From NCBI GenBank assembly GCA_001304855.1, contig BBZN01000027.1, positions 1-56,690 of the forward strand: a stretch of 56,690 nt of DNA, given 5' to 3'. The notes under the pieces were generated by a model, which was given only the letters and a program-made list of their open reading frames with translations, was not told where the DNA came from and did no database searches. A program made the translations under genes and the position numbers. The DNA comes from Clostridia bacterium UC5.1-1D2 (GTDB lineage Bacteria; Bacillota; Clostridia; Lachnospirales; Lachnospiraceae). Shown in pieces: positions 20,114-30,983 of the stretch; position 1 is the stretch's first letter, and each line of letters opens with the position of its first letter.

Positions 20114-21088
20114 ATGGCAAAGGCAGTGAAAACCATTGGAGTACTCACAAGCGGCGGCGACGCACCGGGAATGAATGCGGCAATCCGTTCTGTTGTGCGT
20201 GTTGCGATCAACAAGGGACTTAAGGTAAAGGGAATTATGCGCGGATATGCAGGCCTTCTGGAGGAAGAGATCGTGGATATGGAAACCACCAGTGTTTCCG
20301 AGATCATCAACCGGGGCGGAACCATTCTCTACACAGCCAGATGCAAGGAGTTTACTACGCCGGAAGGTCAGCAGAAGGGCGCAGACATCTGCCGCAAGCA
20401 TGGAATTGACGGCATGGTTGTAATCGGAGGAGACGGCTCCTTTCGCGGAGCAGGGAAGCTGTCGGCTTTGGGAATCAACACCATCGGACTGCCCGGAACC
20501 ATTGACCTGGATATTGCCTGTACCGATTATACCATCGGTTTCGACACAGCCGTAAATACGGCGATGGAGGCAATCGATAAAATCAGGGATACGTCCACCT
20601 CCCATGAGCGGTGCAGTATTGTGGAGGTTATGGGGCGCAATGCAGGTTATATTGCCCTGTGGTGCGGCATTGCCAACGGAGCGGAGGATATCCTTCTTCC
20701 TGAACGCTACGACGGGGATGAGCAGGCGCTTATTAACCGCATTATTGACAACCGAAAGCGGGGAAAGAAGCACAACATTATTATCAATGCCGAGGGCATC
20801 GGGCATTCAGGTTCCATGGCAAAGCGCATCGAGGCGGCTACGGGCGTTGAGACAAGGGCTACGATTCTGGGCCACATGCAGAGAGGCGGCACCCCCACCT
20901 GCAAGGACAGGGTATACGCTTCCATTATGGGAGCCATTGCAGCCGAACTTCTGGCCGATGGAAAGAGCAACCGTCTGGTAGCTTATAAACACGGCGAATT
21001 TGTAGACTATGATATTCAGGAAGCGCTGAACATGAAGAAGGATATTCCTGAGGAACAGTACGAGATAGCAAAATTGCTGGTAAGGTAA
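20114..21088 (+). CDS. pfkA: 6-phosphofructokinase
   Basis: The 324-residue protein is intact. The N-terminal ATP loop is TSGGDAPGMNAAIR, then GGDGSFRGA (the Gly marks an ATP-dependent enzyme), the catalytic PGTIDLDIACTDYT, and the fructose-6-phosphate site VEVMGRNAG. The usual TIDND is TIDLD here, a substitution I believe is tolerated in related Clostridia. It commits fructose-6-phosphate to glycolysis. The product, fructose-1,6-bisphosphate, activates the HPr kinase encoded upstream. It starts 62 bp after dnaE and a hairpin follows. Confidence 0.93.
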   Translation: MAKAVKTIGVLTSGGDAPGMNAAIRSVVRVAINKGLKVKGIMRGYAGLLEEEIVDMETTSVSEIINRGGTILYTARCKEFTTPEGQQKGADICRKHGIDGMVVIGGDGSFRGAGKLSALGINTIGLPGTIDLDIACTDYTIGFDTAVNTAMEAIDKIRDTSTSHERCSIVEVMGRNAGYIALWCGIANGAEDILLPERYDGDEQALINRIIDNRKRGKKHNIIINAEGIGHSGSMAKRIEAATGVETRATILGHMQRGGTPTCKDRVYASIMGAIAAELLADGKSNRLVAYKHGEFVDYDIQEALNMKKDIPEEQYEIAKLLVR

Positions 21089-21136
21089 CAGAGATAAGGT
21101 ATAAAAGCAGGTTTCGTTTGTATAATAGATAGAGAG

Positions 21137-21180
21137 AAGTCCGCCGCCTGGGAGGGTCAGCCTCCGGGCAGCGGACTTTT
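21137..21180 (+). terminator. hairpin terminator after pfkA
   Basis: Outer arms AAGTCCGC and GCGGACTT (21137-21144, 21171-21178) and an inner GGAGG/CCTCC stem are followed by a short T-run. Confidence 0.6.
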
Positions 21181-21193
21181 GTGGAGAGATGTG

Positions 21194-21529
21194 ATGACGG
21201 ATACCAAGGTGCTCTGCGGAGCCAATTCCTATGAGCAGAAATATTATTTTAACAGGGAGTTTGATTCCCTGCCCCAGTCCATAAAGGATGAGCTTCATAT
21301 TATATGTGTTTTATACACGGAGGATGTGGGCGGAATCCTTACCATGGAATTCGGGGAGGAGGGAGGCCTGGAGTTTAAAGTGACGGCTCCGGAGGAGGAC
21401 TACCTTTTTGACGAGATTGGCAGTGTTTTGAAGATAAAGCAGTACCAGGAGGAGAAAAAAGAGCTTCTGGAGGCGCTGGAACTGTATTACAGAACCTTCT
21501 TTCTGGGGGAGGACATAGAGTGCGGCTGA
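21194..21529 (+). CDS. small DUF6145-like conserved protein
   Basis: The 111-residue acidic protein starts at ATG 21194 and reads TKVLCGANSYEQKYYFN, LPQSIKDELHIICVLYTEDVGGI, then LEFKVTAPEEDYLFDEIG, ending in a helical segment. It resembles the conserved Lachnospiraceae protein placed between pfkA and dusB (DUF6145, recalled rather than checked). No catalytic or binding residues are obvious. It precedes dusB by 11 bp and is probably co-transcribed with it. Confidence 0.6.
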   Translation: MTDTKVLCGANSYEQKYYFNREFDSLPQSIKDELHIICVLYTEDVGGILTMEFGEEGGLEFKVTAPEEDYLFDEIGSVLKIKQYQEEKKELLEALELYYRTFFLGEDIECG

Positions 21530-21539
21530 GATTGAGGAA

Positions 21540-22536
21540 ATGGAACAGATGAAGCTTAGAATCGGAAATGTAATACTTGACAATAATGTAATACTGGCGC
21601 CCATGGCAGGAGTGACTGACCTGCCATTTCGTTTGCTTTGCCGGGAGCAGGGCTGCGGCATGGCGGTGACGGAGATGGTCAGCGCAAAGGCGATCCTCTA
21701 TAATAATAGAAACACAAAGGAACTTATGGCAGTAGATCCGGCCGAGGGGCCGGTGGCTGTCCAGCTTTTCGGTTCCGACCCGGATATAATGGGAGAGATT
21801 GCAGCCAGAATCGAGGATGGGCCATACGCCTGTATTGATGTGAATATGGGCTGTCCTGTTCCAAAGATTGTAAACAACGGGGAGGGATCCTCACTGATGA
21901 GAAATCCCGGGCTGGCGGAGAAGATCCTCACGGCCATGGTAAAGGCGGTGAAAAAGCCTGTGACGGTAAAGTTCCGCAAAGGCTTTAACGAAGCCTGCGT
22001 CAACGCAGTGGAGTTTGCAAAAATGGCGGAGAGCTGCGGCGTGGCTATGGTGGCCGTCCACGGGCGGACCAGGGAGCAGTATTATTCCGGGAAAGCGGAC
22101 TGGGATATTATACGCAGGGTGAAGGAGGGGGTGAAGATCCCGGTTATAGGCAACGGGGGATATATTCACGCCTGAGGACGCAGGGCGTATGATCAGGGAG
22201 ACAGGCTGCGACGGCGTCATGGTGGCCAGAGGTGCAAAAGGAAATCCGTGGATTTTCAGGAGGATTAACCATTATCTGGAAACGGGGGAGACGCTGCCCC
22301 ACCCTGATATTAAGGAAATCCGGGATATGATACTGCGCCACGGGCGGATGCTGGCGGAGTACAAAGGCGAGCTTGCCGCCATGCGGGAGATGAGGGGGCA
22401 TATGGCCTGGTATACAAAGGGAATCCGCGGCTCCGCCGCCTTGAGAAATGAAATTAACCAGGTGGAAACACTAGAGGGACTGGCCGCTTTGCTGGATGAA
22501 AGAATCAGGGAAGGCGAACCTTCAAAAGGCCTTTGA
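21540..22536 (+). CDS. dusB: tRNA-dihydrouridine synthase, one frameshift
   Basis: Reconstructed length is about 331 residues. The FMN TIM barrel shows LAPMAGVTDLPFR and the catalytic Cys in NMGCPVPKIVNNGEGS. VHGRTREQYYSGKADW follows, then VIGNGDIFTPEDA across the break and GVMVARGAKGNPWIF. At about 22155 the G-run after AAC is five and should be four, one of few apparent insertions. The enzyme reduces uridines in the tRNA D-loop. The gene directly precedes greA and lysS, an order common in Firmicutes. Confidence 0.9.
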
Positions 22537-22553
22537 AAATTGGGAAACCGTTC

Positions 22554-22582
22554 TTGACAATGGACGCATTTTCCTATATAAT
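22554..22582 (+). promoter_or_regulatory. consensus promoter for greA
   Basis: TTGACA at 22554-22559 and TATAAT at 22577-22582 with a 17-bp spacer, 75 bp before the greA start codon. Confidence 0.85.
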
Positions 22583-22656
22583 ACACTGAATGTGTAAGGA
22601 TTGAAAAAGCAGAGGTAGTATAAATCTAAGAGGATAGAAGGAAGGAAGCGGGTAAG

Positions 22657-23139
22657 ATGGCAGACAAGAAACATATTTTAACCTATGCCGGACTGAAGCA
22701 GTATGAGGATGAGCTGCAGAATCTGAAGGTTGTAAAGAGAAAAGAGGTTGCGCAAAAGATCAAGGAGGCAAGAGAGCAGGGCGATCTGTCCGAGAATGCC
22801 GAGTATGATGCAGCCAAGGATGAGCAGAGAGACATTGAACTTCGCATTGAAGAGCTGGAGAAGCTTCTTAAGAATGCGGAGGTGGTAGTTGAGGACGAGA
22901 TCGACCTCGACAAGATTAACATAGGATGTAAGGTGAAGCTTCTGGACGTAGAGTATAATGAAGAGATGGAGTTTTACATCGTGGGATCCACTGAGGCAAA
23001 CAGCCTTCAGAATAAGATTTCCAACGAGTCTCCGGTTGGCCGCGCTCTTATGGGACGTGTGGTAGGGGACAGCGTGGACGTGGAAACCCAGGCAGGAGAC
23101 ATCCAGTACAAGGTGCTGGAGATCCAGAGAGTGTCATAA
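22657..23139 (+). CDS. greA: transcription elongation factor GreA
   Basis: The 160-residue protein is intact. An N-terminal antiparallel coiled coil (residues about 10-75) carries the acidic tip [16 protein letters not shown], whose Asp and Glu position the catalytic metal in RNA polymerase. The C-terminal FKBP-like domain has [10 protein letters not shown] and GDSVDV. It rescues backtracked polymerase by stimulating transcript cleavage. GGAAGG lies before the ATG and it has its own consensus promoter. Confidence 0.95.
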   Translation: MADKKHILTYAGLKQYEDELQNLKVVKRKEVAQKIKEAREQGDLSENAEYDAAKDEQRDIELRIEELEKLLKNAEVVVEDEIDLDKINIGCKVKLLDVEYNEEMEFYIVGSTEANSLQNKISNESPVGRALMGRVVGDSVDVETQAGDIQYKVLEIQRVS

Positions 23140-23201
23140 AATTTGGGGGTATTTTACCCGATTATAAATGTAGAAAGAGAAACGCGGGAGGAGTGCGAGA
23201 C

Positions 23202-25144
23202 GTGGGAGAACAGAAGCAGCAGAATCAGGCAGAGCAGGATATAAATCATGTATGAAGGCACGCCGGGATAAACTGGCGGAACTTCAGGCGGCTGGAAAGG
23301 ATCCCTTTCAGATTACAAAATACGATGTAACTGCCCATAGCATGGATATTAAGGATAACTATGAGCAGTGGGAGGGAAAGGACGCATCCGTTGCCGGCCG
23401 TATGATGTTCAAACGCGTGATGGGCAAGGCTTCTTTCTGTAATATACAGGATTTGAAGGGCAATATTCAGGTGTATGTAGCCAGAGACAGTATTGGCGAG
23501 GAGCCCTACAAGGAATTTAAGAAGATGGATATCGGAGATATGGTAGGAATTAAAGGAAAGGCCTTTACTACCAAGACAGGCGAGATTTCCATCCATGCTG
23601 AGGAGGTGACGCTTCTCACCAAGAGCCTTCAGGTTCTTCCTGAGAAGTTCCATGGACTGACCGATACGGATATGCGTTACAGGCAGCGGTATGTGGATCT
23701 GATTATGAATCCTGAGGTCAGGGATACCTTTATCAAGCGTTCCCAGATTATCCGTGAGATCCGAAACCACCTGGATGCACAGGGTTTTATGGAGGTGGAA
23801 ACCCCCATGCTGGTGTCCAATGCAGGCGGCGCTGCGGCAAGACCTTTTGAGACCCATTACAATGCGCTGGATGAGGACGTAAAGCTGCGCATCTCTCTGG
23901 AGCTGTACCTTAAGAGGCTGATTGTGGGCGGACTTGAGAGGGTTTATGAGATCGGCCGTGTATTCCGCAATGAGGGTGTGGATACGAGACATAATCCAGA
24001 GTTTACATTGCTGGAACTGTATCAGGCTTACACGGATTATCACGGCATGATGGATCTGGTTGAGAATATGTACCGCGAGGTGGCCAGGAAGGTTCTGGGG
24101 ACTGCGGTTATCAGCTATAACGGGGTGGAGATTGATCTGGAGAAGCCCTTTGAGCGTATCTCCATGACGGATGCCCTGAAGAAATACAAGGGGATTGACT
24201 TTACTGAGATTAAGACCGATGAGGAGGCCAAGGCGCTGGCCGACAAGTATGAGGTTCATTATGAGGAGCGTCATAAGAAGGGCGATATTTTGAGCCTGCT
24301 CTTTGAGGAGTTTGTGGAGGAGCATCTGGTACAGCCTACGTTCATCATCGATCATCCGGTGGAGATTTCACCTCTGACCAAGAGAAAACCGGAGAATCCG
24401 GACTATACGGAGCGTTTTGAGCTGTTTATCACCTGCCGCGAGATGGCCAATGCCTATTCCGAGCTCAACGATCCCATCGATCAGAGAGCCCGTTTTGAGG
24501 CCCAGGAAGCTCTGGCTGCGGCGGGAGATGAGGAAGCAAACCATACGGATGAGGATTTCCTCAATGCGCTTATGATCGGTATGCCGCCTACGGGGGGGAT
24601 TGGCATTGGCATTGACAGGTTTGTGATGCTGCTTACAGATTCCTATGCTATTCGGGATGTGCTGCTGTTCCCCACCATGAAGACCATCGGGGGGAATGAC
24701 GCTTCAAAGAAAGAAGATAAGACACCTCAGACAGCTGCTATAGCAGAGGAGAAAGCAGCAGAAACCATTGATTTTTCCAAGGTTAAAGTCGAACCGCTGT
24801 TTGAGGAAATGGTGGATTTTGAAACCTTTGCCAAATCGGACTTCCGAGTGGTGAAGATAAAAGACTGTGTTGCTGTTCCCAAGAGCAAGAAGCTTCTTCA
24901 GTTTACATTAGACGACGGAAGCGGCGTGGAACGCACGATTTTAAGCGGAATTCACGAGTATTACGAGCCGGAAGAGCTGATTGGAAAGACGGCGGTTGCA
25001 ATTGTAAATCTGCCTCCCAGAAAGATGATGGGGATTGATTCCTGCGGGATGCTGATCTCTGCGGTTCACGAGGAAGAGGGAAAAGAAGGTCTGAACCTTT
25101 TGCTGGTGGACGACCGGATTCCGGCAGGGGCGAAGCTGTACTAG
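23202..25144 (+). CDS. lysS: lysyl-tRNA synthetase fused to a tRNA-binding (Trbp111/EMAPII-like) domain, one frameshift
   Basis: Reconstructed length is 647 residues against about 500 for a usual LysRS. GTG at 23202 follows GGGAGGAG, and one base is missing near 23250. Then come the OB-fold anticodon domain, class II motif 2 ([15 protein letters not shown]) and motif 3 ([13 protein letters not shown]). After a charged linker (about residues 492-535), residues about 540-647 form a tRNA_bind domain: [43 protein letters not shown]. That module is known from MetRS C termini, Trbp111 and Arc1p, where it holds tRNA non-specifically. Confidence 0.92.
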
Positions 25145-25215
25145 AGCCTTTGTGACAGATTATATAGTACAGAGTTTCACATAAGTGTAAGGGAGCAGTA
25201 ACCTTTGCCAATCAT

Positions 25216-25248
25216 GGGGGCGGATTTGAGAAAATCCCGCCCCGGTTT
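25216..25248 (+). terminator. terminator after lysS
   Basis: GC-rich arms (GGGGCGGATTT against AAATCCCGCCCC, with one bulge) are followed by GGTTTTA. Confidence 0.7.
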
Positions 25249-25415
25249 TATAGGTGCCTTGTCTGTTTGGAGGGAGGGGGAAGATGTAAAGGAATCGCAC
25301 CGCCTGCAGACTGCACGAATATAGTGTTGCGGGCTGTAAAAATCTGGTGTAAAATGATTACAGTATTTTTATAGGAGTGGACGGTTATTACAAGGTTTTG
25401 TCTGGAGGTTCCGCT

Positions 25416-26286
25416 ATGGATATGTTGGTTTTTGGGTTTGCCGCAGCCCTGTCTTATTGGTATGAAACAGAGATGTTTTTGTTTTTAGGCTGCGCATACC
25501 TTATGTGCAGGTTTCTGCATAAATGGTATACACCCCTCATGGGAGCCTGGCCGCCTGACAGGGGGAGGGCGGGGCGTTGGGTATTGGGGTGTCTGCCGCC
25601 TGTCTCTCTGGCAATTATCCTCTTTGCTCTCCTCACCATGGCGTCCTATGATGTGGTTGGAATTTGGGTGGTATTTTATGTTATGATGGGGTATGCATGG
25701 CTGAAGGGCGGGATTTATATGCTGGAATGCCTGGATTTGTCCTGGCCCTTTGACGCAGTCCACCTGGACAATAAGGCTGCAATTGTTCCTGCCGCCGGGG
25801 GATTTGTGGGAGTGACCCTTATTTATGCCGGGGCTAACACAGGAGATGGGCCCGGCTGGTGGGTTGTTTTGTTTGCAGCGGGGCTTGGTCTTGGCGCCTG
25901 GCTTGGCCTTGCCCTTCTGATCAATCTCCGGGTTGGCATATCCGAGCGGATCAGCGTGGACCGCGATATGGGAAGCGGCATCCGCTTCGGGGCATATCTG
26001 ATTGCCAGCGGTCTGATACTGGCCTATGCGTCAGGCGGGGACTGGACATCCACACAGGCTGCGCTCCTGGAATTTTGTATAGGATGGCCTGTCCTCCCTC
26101 TGATGTTGTTTTTCATCCTGGTGGAGCGGTTTTACATAGGGCCTTCCCGCTCCCTTGGGACGCGTCCGGGAGGCGAAGCTGTTTTCCTCTGTTCTTTGGG
26201 GAGGTGTGTATCTGGCCTACTCTGTTATTGTGGTTTTGGGTTTTCACGGGATATCTGAAGGCGTATCCGGCGGGGTGTTCCTGTGA
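25416..26286 (+). CDS. multi-pass membrane protein, DUF350-like second half, one frameshift
   Basis: About 290 residues with seven or eight hydrophobic segments. The later part repeats an AGxxxG-type pattern twice (LDNKAAIVPAAGGFVGV and RDMGSGIRFGAYLIASGLI), resembling the two-repeat DUF350 fold that accompanies glutathionylspermidine-synthase-like proteins such as E. coli YjfL/YjfC. The frame changes near 26158 (GGG run); the final segment LFSSVLWGGVYLAYSVIVVLGF then reads as a membrane helix. Start ATG 25416 has GGAGG upstream. Its stop overlaps the next start by four bases (GTGA), so the two are translationally coupled. The DUF350 link is tentative. Confidence 0.6.
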
Positions 26287-28260
26287 GCGGGGCGGTGTTG
26301 GCCCGTATTCCTGCAGAAGGGTATTCAGACTACCGTTACGAGGCGATTTTCCGGGCATACAAATGGGATCCCCAGGTGGAGGATCACAATACGGTTGCCG
26401 GGTATGGGGCGCTTCTGGACAGGGAGACGGCCCGGCAGCTGGAACTTTGGGCGGAGGAGCTGTCCGCCGAGACAATGGAGATCGAGGGGGCCATTGTGGG
26501 GGCGGCCCGATCTGATAAGAAAGCTGGGACTTCCTTCAAAGGTAAGAAAGGCCATCTCCAAAATGGACGGCGATTCCCCTGAGGGCCATATACGCCTGAT
26601 GCGTTTTGACTTTCACCCCACCAAGGCAGGCTGGGCGGTCTCGGAGGTTAACAGCGACGTCCCGGGAGGGTTGGCGGAGGCCTCTGTGCTTCCGGAAATT
26701 GCACAGCGGTATTTCCCAAAATATGAACCCCGGGGCCATGTGGCGCGCAGTCTGCTGGAGGCATTTCGAAAGAGAACCGCTCCTGGGGAACGAATCGCTT
26801 TTGTCCATGCAACCTCCTACGCGGACGACCGCCAGGTGATGCAGTTTGTGGGAGATTATTTTGAACAGAAAGGATACCGTTCCCTGTATGCAGCTCCCGA
26901 CCATCTTGTGTGGAGAGAGCGGCAGGCTGTGAGTGTGATTCAGGGGGCGGAAGGGCCGGTGGGAGGAATCCTGCGGTTTTACCCTCTGGAATGGCTTCCA
27001 AATCTTTCCAGACGGGCGGACTGGGGCGGTTATTATAATACAAAAACTCCGTCCTGCAATCATCCAATTGCCGTGTTTGCCCAATCCAAACGGCTTCCCC
27101 TCATATGGGATGAGCTGGGGCTTAAGCTGCCTGCCTGGAGAGCGCTGCTTCCTGAGACACGGAATCCGGGGACAGGGAATACAGGGGAGGATTGGATCTA
27201 TAAACCGGCTCTGGGCCGCGTGGGGGAAGGCATCTCCATTCGGGAGGCGCTGACTCCAAAGGAATACAGGGAGATTCAAAAGAACGCCCTCAGACACCCC
27301 AGGGACTGGATTATGCAGAAGCGGTTTGAGAGCGAACCGGTTGCAGGTGAGGAGGGGGAATCCTTTCATCTGTGTGTGGGAGTCTTTACAGTAGACGGAA
27401 AGGCGGCGGGATTTTATGGGCGTATCAGTCCCTATCCCCGCATAGACGCCAGGGCGAAGGATATTCCCTGTTGGTGGAGAAGGAGGTCGATTCCAATGAG
27501 CGATAATTACAGCATTTACCGGCTCTGGGCGCCGGACGACGCACTGTGGACCCAATGGGCCAAGCCGGTGCTGTTCTCCAGAGATTTGTGTCTGGCCCCT
27601 GAGAAGCCGCAGGTTCCCGGCGTTAAGTGGGCTCCTTACGGGGACGGCAGAACAGCCGTGTTTGTGGACTTGCCGGGCAGGAGAGGCGTGGAGGAGGGGC
27701 TTGCGCTGGCCAAAACAGGTTACCGGCCCGTACCGCTCTATAACGGCGTCTACGGCGCAGGTAAGTGGACTATGGCCGTGGATGTGACGGCTGTGGCGGA
27801 AATCTTGTACCAAAGTGCGGAATATCTTGGTTCCCTGAACCTCCGCCCGGACGCTCCCCCTGCATTTCTGCTGGACGCCGCCCGGATGAAGGGGCCCGTA
27901 CGCCAGCCGGGGGGATATGATAACCGCTGGTGTGTCTTTCCTCAGGATGTGCCCTCGGCCGGCTTTCTGACTGATCACGGTATCAGCTGTATTTACGTCA
28001 GAGCCAATGAGATACAGAATGATCTGGCCCACATACTTCTGCGCTATCAGCAGAAGGGGATCCGGATTTACCAGGTCAGGGACAACAGCAGGCCGAGAGA
28101 GCTGACTGTGGTGCGGCCTTCGTTGTTTAAAAGCTTTCTGTACCGGTTTTGCACTACTGTGGGACTGACCAGAAATGCGGCGGGAGGGTTCGGCGGAATG
28201 GTGCCTGAGCTACCCAGTCCTCAGGAGGCCGGTATTATGGAATCGGCTGAGATGAACTAA
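26283..28260 (+). CDS. glutathionylspermidine-synthase-like ATP-grasp protein, one frameshift
   Basis: About 658 residues. RLMRFDFHPTKAGWAVSEVNSDVPGG (in the file as one stretch near 26600-26670) is the characteristic substrate/Mg segment of the GSP_synth family, with the Glu-x-Asn-x-Asp metal ligands. WIYKPALGRVGEGI near 27195 is the ATP-grasp lysine loop. The frame changes near 26500, where a G-run of five is probably four. The family joins a carboxylate to an amine using ATP; GspS itself makes glutathionylspermidine, but many bacterial homologues have unknown substrates. The first 110 and last 130 residues are less familiar. Start is GTG, overlapping the upstream stop. Confidence 0.75.
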
Positions 28261-28388
28261 CGATGAGCCATACCATTTTTATATTCACGGATGTGCTCTT
28301 TTGGTGTATTATAGTATAAAAGACGCTGTGAAAAGGCGGGAAACGGGCGGCAGCCGGATTTTTTGCAGTTGCCGAAGGAGAAGATCAG

Positions 28389-29023
28389 ATGAGAGAAGAA
28401 TTGCCATACTTTTATATAGGGGACTCTTATGGAGGGAACCAGGACTGGTTTTCCAGTTTTATGATGCGAAAGGGCGGCTGTGCGGCAGAGACGCTCTGTG
28501 ACGGCTGTATTTATTTTGCCAAATATTTCGGCAGAGTCCATCTGTGCCCATTTCCGGCCGGTACAATTACCCAAAAGGAATATGTGCGTTTCTCAGAGAT
28601 GGTGGAACCCTTCTTAAAGCCAGAATGCAGGGAATCGATACATTGGATATTTATATGGAGGGCGTATCCAGGTATTTTGAACAAGTGGGAGAAAAGGAAC
28701 TGACGGCAGAGCCCCTCTATGGAAACAGAGGGTATGAGGAAGCCAGAACGGCCCTCATTTCCCAGATTCAGAGTGGATATCCGGTTCCCTGCCTGGTCCT
28801 CCATCACAAGAGCCCTAATTTAAAGGAGTATGTGTGGCATTGGTTTATGCTCACAGGCTATGAGGCCTTTGAAGATACCACACTGGTTAAGGCGGTGACT
28901 TACAGTGCGTATGAGTGGTTGGATTTTCAGGAGCTGTGGGATTCAGGCCATCAGAAAAAGGGCGGATTGATTCTTTACCGCCTGAATAAAGCCGGGGGTA
29001 TTAGCTCTGAACCTTCCCTCTGA
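28389..29023 (+). CDS. C39-like cysteine-peptidase-fold protein, one frameshift
   Basis: Reconstructed length is 211 residues after restoring one C near 28612 (AAGCCAGA should be AAGCCCAGA). A Gln (GGNQDWF) precedes a Cys in MRKGGCAAETLC by the spacing seen in papain-like C39/BtrH folds. A His lies in YVWHWFMLTGYEAF near the C-terminal third, and SAYEWLDFQELW offers the third acid or amide. No signal peptide is visible, so it is probably cytoplasmic. It follows the ATP-grasp gene by 128 bp with its own likely promoter region. The catalytic reading is inferred from residues only; the function is unknown. Confidence 0.6.
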
Positions 29024-29031
29024 CGGGAGGC

Positions 29032-29056
29032 CCCGAAAGCTCCCCTTCCTTTCGGG
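29032..29056 (+). terminator. hairpin after the C39-like gene
   Basis: Arms CCCGAAAG (29032-29039) and CTTTCGGG (29049-29056). There is no strong T-run. Confidence 0.5.
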
Positions 29057-29111
29057 CTTCCTGCCGCCTTGCCCTGGAAACGGAAACAACCGGGCAGGCG
29101 GCCCATTTCCG

Positions 29112-29140
29112 GCCGGGCTGTCAATAGCCCGGCTTCCTTT
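29112..29140. terminator. hairpin between convergent genes
   Basis: Arms GCCGGGCT (29112-29119) and AGCCCGGC (29126-29133) are followed by TTCCTTT. It may end transcription from either side, since the next gene is on the minus strand. Confidence 0.5.
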
Positions 29141-29189
29141 GCTTTATCTTCGGGGAGGAGATTTTTTATTTCTAAGAGTCCCGCCCCGT

Positions 29190-29559
29190 CTAACCCTTTG
29201 AATAGACTGCGTGCTGCTTTCTGTAGGCGTCATTGTCTTTCTGGTTAAGTTCCATCTCAACCAGCCACAGCTTTTGTTCCAGTTTAGCGCGTTTTTCCGG
29301 ATCTTCTGCAGCCTGGCGTATCTGCTGCCTGAGACTGTTTTTCCCTTTTCAGTTTTTCGATTTCGGCGTCTACTTTGTCGGTATTGGCGGTGCATTTTTC
29401 TGTGTACGGTTCTTCATCAGAAGGCACATATTTATCCATATCCGGCGCCGCTTTGGGGTGTTCAGACGAGTCCTGCGCGCTGTCGGGGGACTGTGAACTG
29501 TGAAGAGGCCGTAGGGCCGGAGTAGGGTATGGCTGTGCTCCTAGAGCGGTTATACTCAT
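29190..29559 (-). CDS. small coiled-coil protein of Lachnospiraceae, one frameshift
   Basis: About 123 residues, starting MSITALGAQPYP after GGAGGTATCC. A Ser/Pro/Asp-rich segment (residues 10-55) is followed by a charged helix: TDKVDAEIEKLKRE, then RQQIRQAAEDPEKRAKL, then LWLVEMELNQKDNDAYR. The A-run near 29336 (T-run on plus) must change length by two, or lose one, to join the halves. Heptad spacing of Leu/Ile supports a coiled coil. I recall similar short proteins beginning MSIT in this bacterial family but know no function. It stands alone downstream of the kinase gene on the same strand. Confidence 0.6.
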
Positions 29560-29706
29560 ATGGGATACCTCCTTAAATTGATGCTTGGTCAGGATGCAGA
29601 TACCTTTCCGGGCCGATAACCGTACCGGATTGATATATGTCCTGGTTCCATCATAAACAATCCAAAGGAGGATTCAAGATTTTTGCAACCAGATGAAGCC
29701 GGGATG

Positions 29707-30983
29707 TCATGAAATGTTGAGGAGCACATCCAGATAAAAATAAGAGGAGCGGCATTCTATGGTGACGGCCCCGCCGTGTTTTTCGGCAACTGCTTTCACA
29801 TTTTGGAGGCCTGTGCCGGGCTCCGGCTTATAAGGGGGGCTGCAGAGGCAGTTATTCTTAAATTCCAGGAGATAAAAATCTCCCTGCTGTTCTCCACTGA
29901 TATGTATTGTTTTTTCGCCCTCCAGTGGAGAACAGGCCTGAATTGCATTGTCCAGGGCATTGGAAAAAATAATGCAGAGATCGATGTCATTTATATTCCA
30001 TGGCTGAGGAAGGCGAAGGGAACAGACTGTATTGATTCCCGCCTGCCGGGCTGCCTCAAGCTTGCTGCTCAGAAGAATATCCACCACAGGGTTTCCCGTT
30101 TGAAAGGAAAGCGACAGACCTTCTGTGGCGGCCTCCAGATTGTCCAGATAACTTTGAGCCTTTGGAATCTGTCCCGTATGTAAGAGGCCCTTCAGCACAA
30201 GAAGGTGGTTTTTGATATCGTGGCGGAAGGAACGTGTCTGTTCATAGCGGGCTTTTGCTTCCGCTACATAGGTTTTCTGATTTTGGGCCTCCTGCTGTAA
30301 AAGCGCCAGCTTTGATTTCATTTCAAAGCTTTCCCGAAGCCTCTTGTATGCGTGCAGGCTGCTGAACATCGCGCAGATGCAGAGTATCTGAATCAACAGC
30401 AGTTCCAGGTGTTTTGCCGGTTCAAAGGAGAGGGGAGTGATTACCACATTTCCGTAGGCTGTGTTGAGAATATAAAACCCTGTGGCAAAAAGCAGGAGGG
30501 CGGGCGTGAGGAGCATCATAAAATACGAATTGGCGGGACTGTCCTCCAGGGCGAAGCGCCGCCAAGTGAAATAGCAGACCGAAGCACATAAAATGAAAGA
30601 GAGAACAGCTGCTATAAGACTCATCGGCATCCCCAGGACGCGGGAATTGACGAAAGGCAGAGTGAGAAACAGGATTCCGTTCAGGATCCCGTAGGAGCTC
30701 TGCCGGATGGATATGGCCAGAACCGAAGCCAGGACGGCCGCCGGGGCCTGGGCTTTCAGCAGAAGGGTGTCTGCGCCCCACAGCAGGAGAAAGTCCAGCA
30801 GTGCGAAAAAAGAAACTGTCCATGGGTGGTTCCCGGAATCATTACCAGTTGAAATAGTACGAGGTAAATGACACAATGGCGGATTTCCGGTTTCTTTTTT
30901 ATAAAATATCCGGAAAACAGAAACTGGATTATACCCTGCAGGAGACCTGCAGCCCAGTAGAAAGGGGGAAGAAACAATTCCAT
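29707..30983 (-). CDS. AgrC/GHKL-type sensor histidine kinase, one frameshift
   Basis: Reconstructed length is 425 residues. Six hydrophobic segments occupy about residues 1-200. A helix then leads to the phospho-acceptor box RSFRHDIKNHLLVLKG (His near 245), and a GHKL ATPase domain follows with NALDNAIQAC (N box) and PGTGLQNVKAVAEKHGG (G box). An A-run of six near 30815 should be seven, joining MIPGTTHGQFLF to FALLDFLLLWG. This is the AgrC/ComD-like class that usually senses peptides. Its start follows the regulator stop directly (TGAATG). No AgrB or AgrD gene is near, so the signal is unknown. Confidence 0.85.

Noticed and set aside
26536..28032. 498-codon minus-strand frame opposite the ATP-grasp gene
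   Set aside because: Its composition (Pro/Arg/Gly/His-rich) is that of a shadow frame, and the plus strand has clear GSP_synth motifs.
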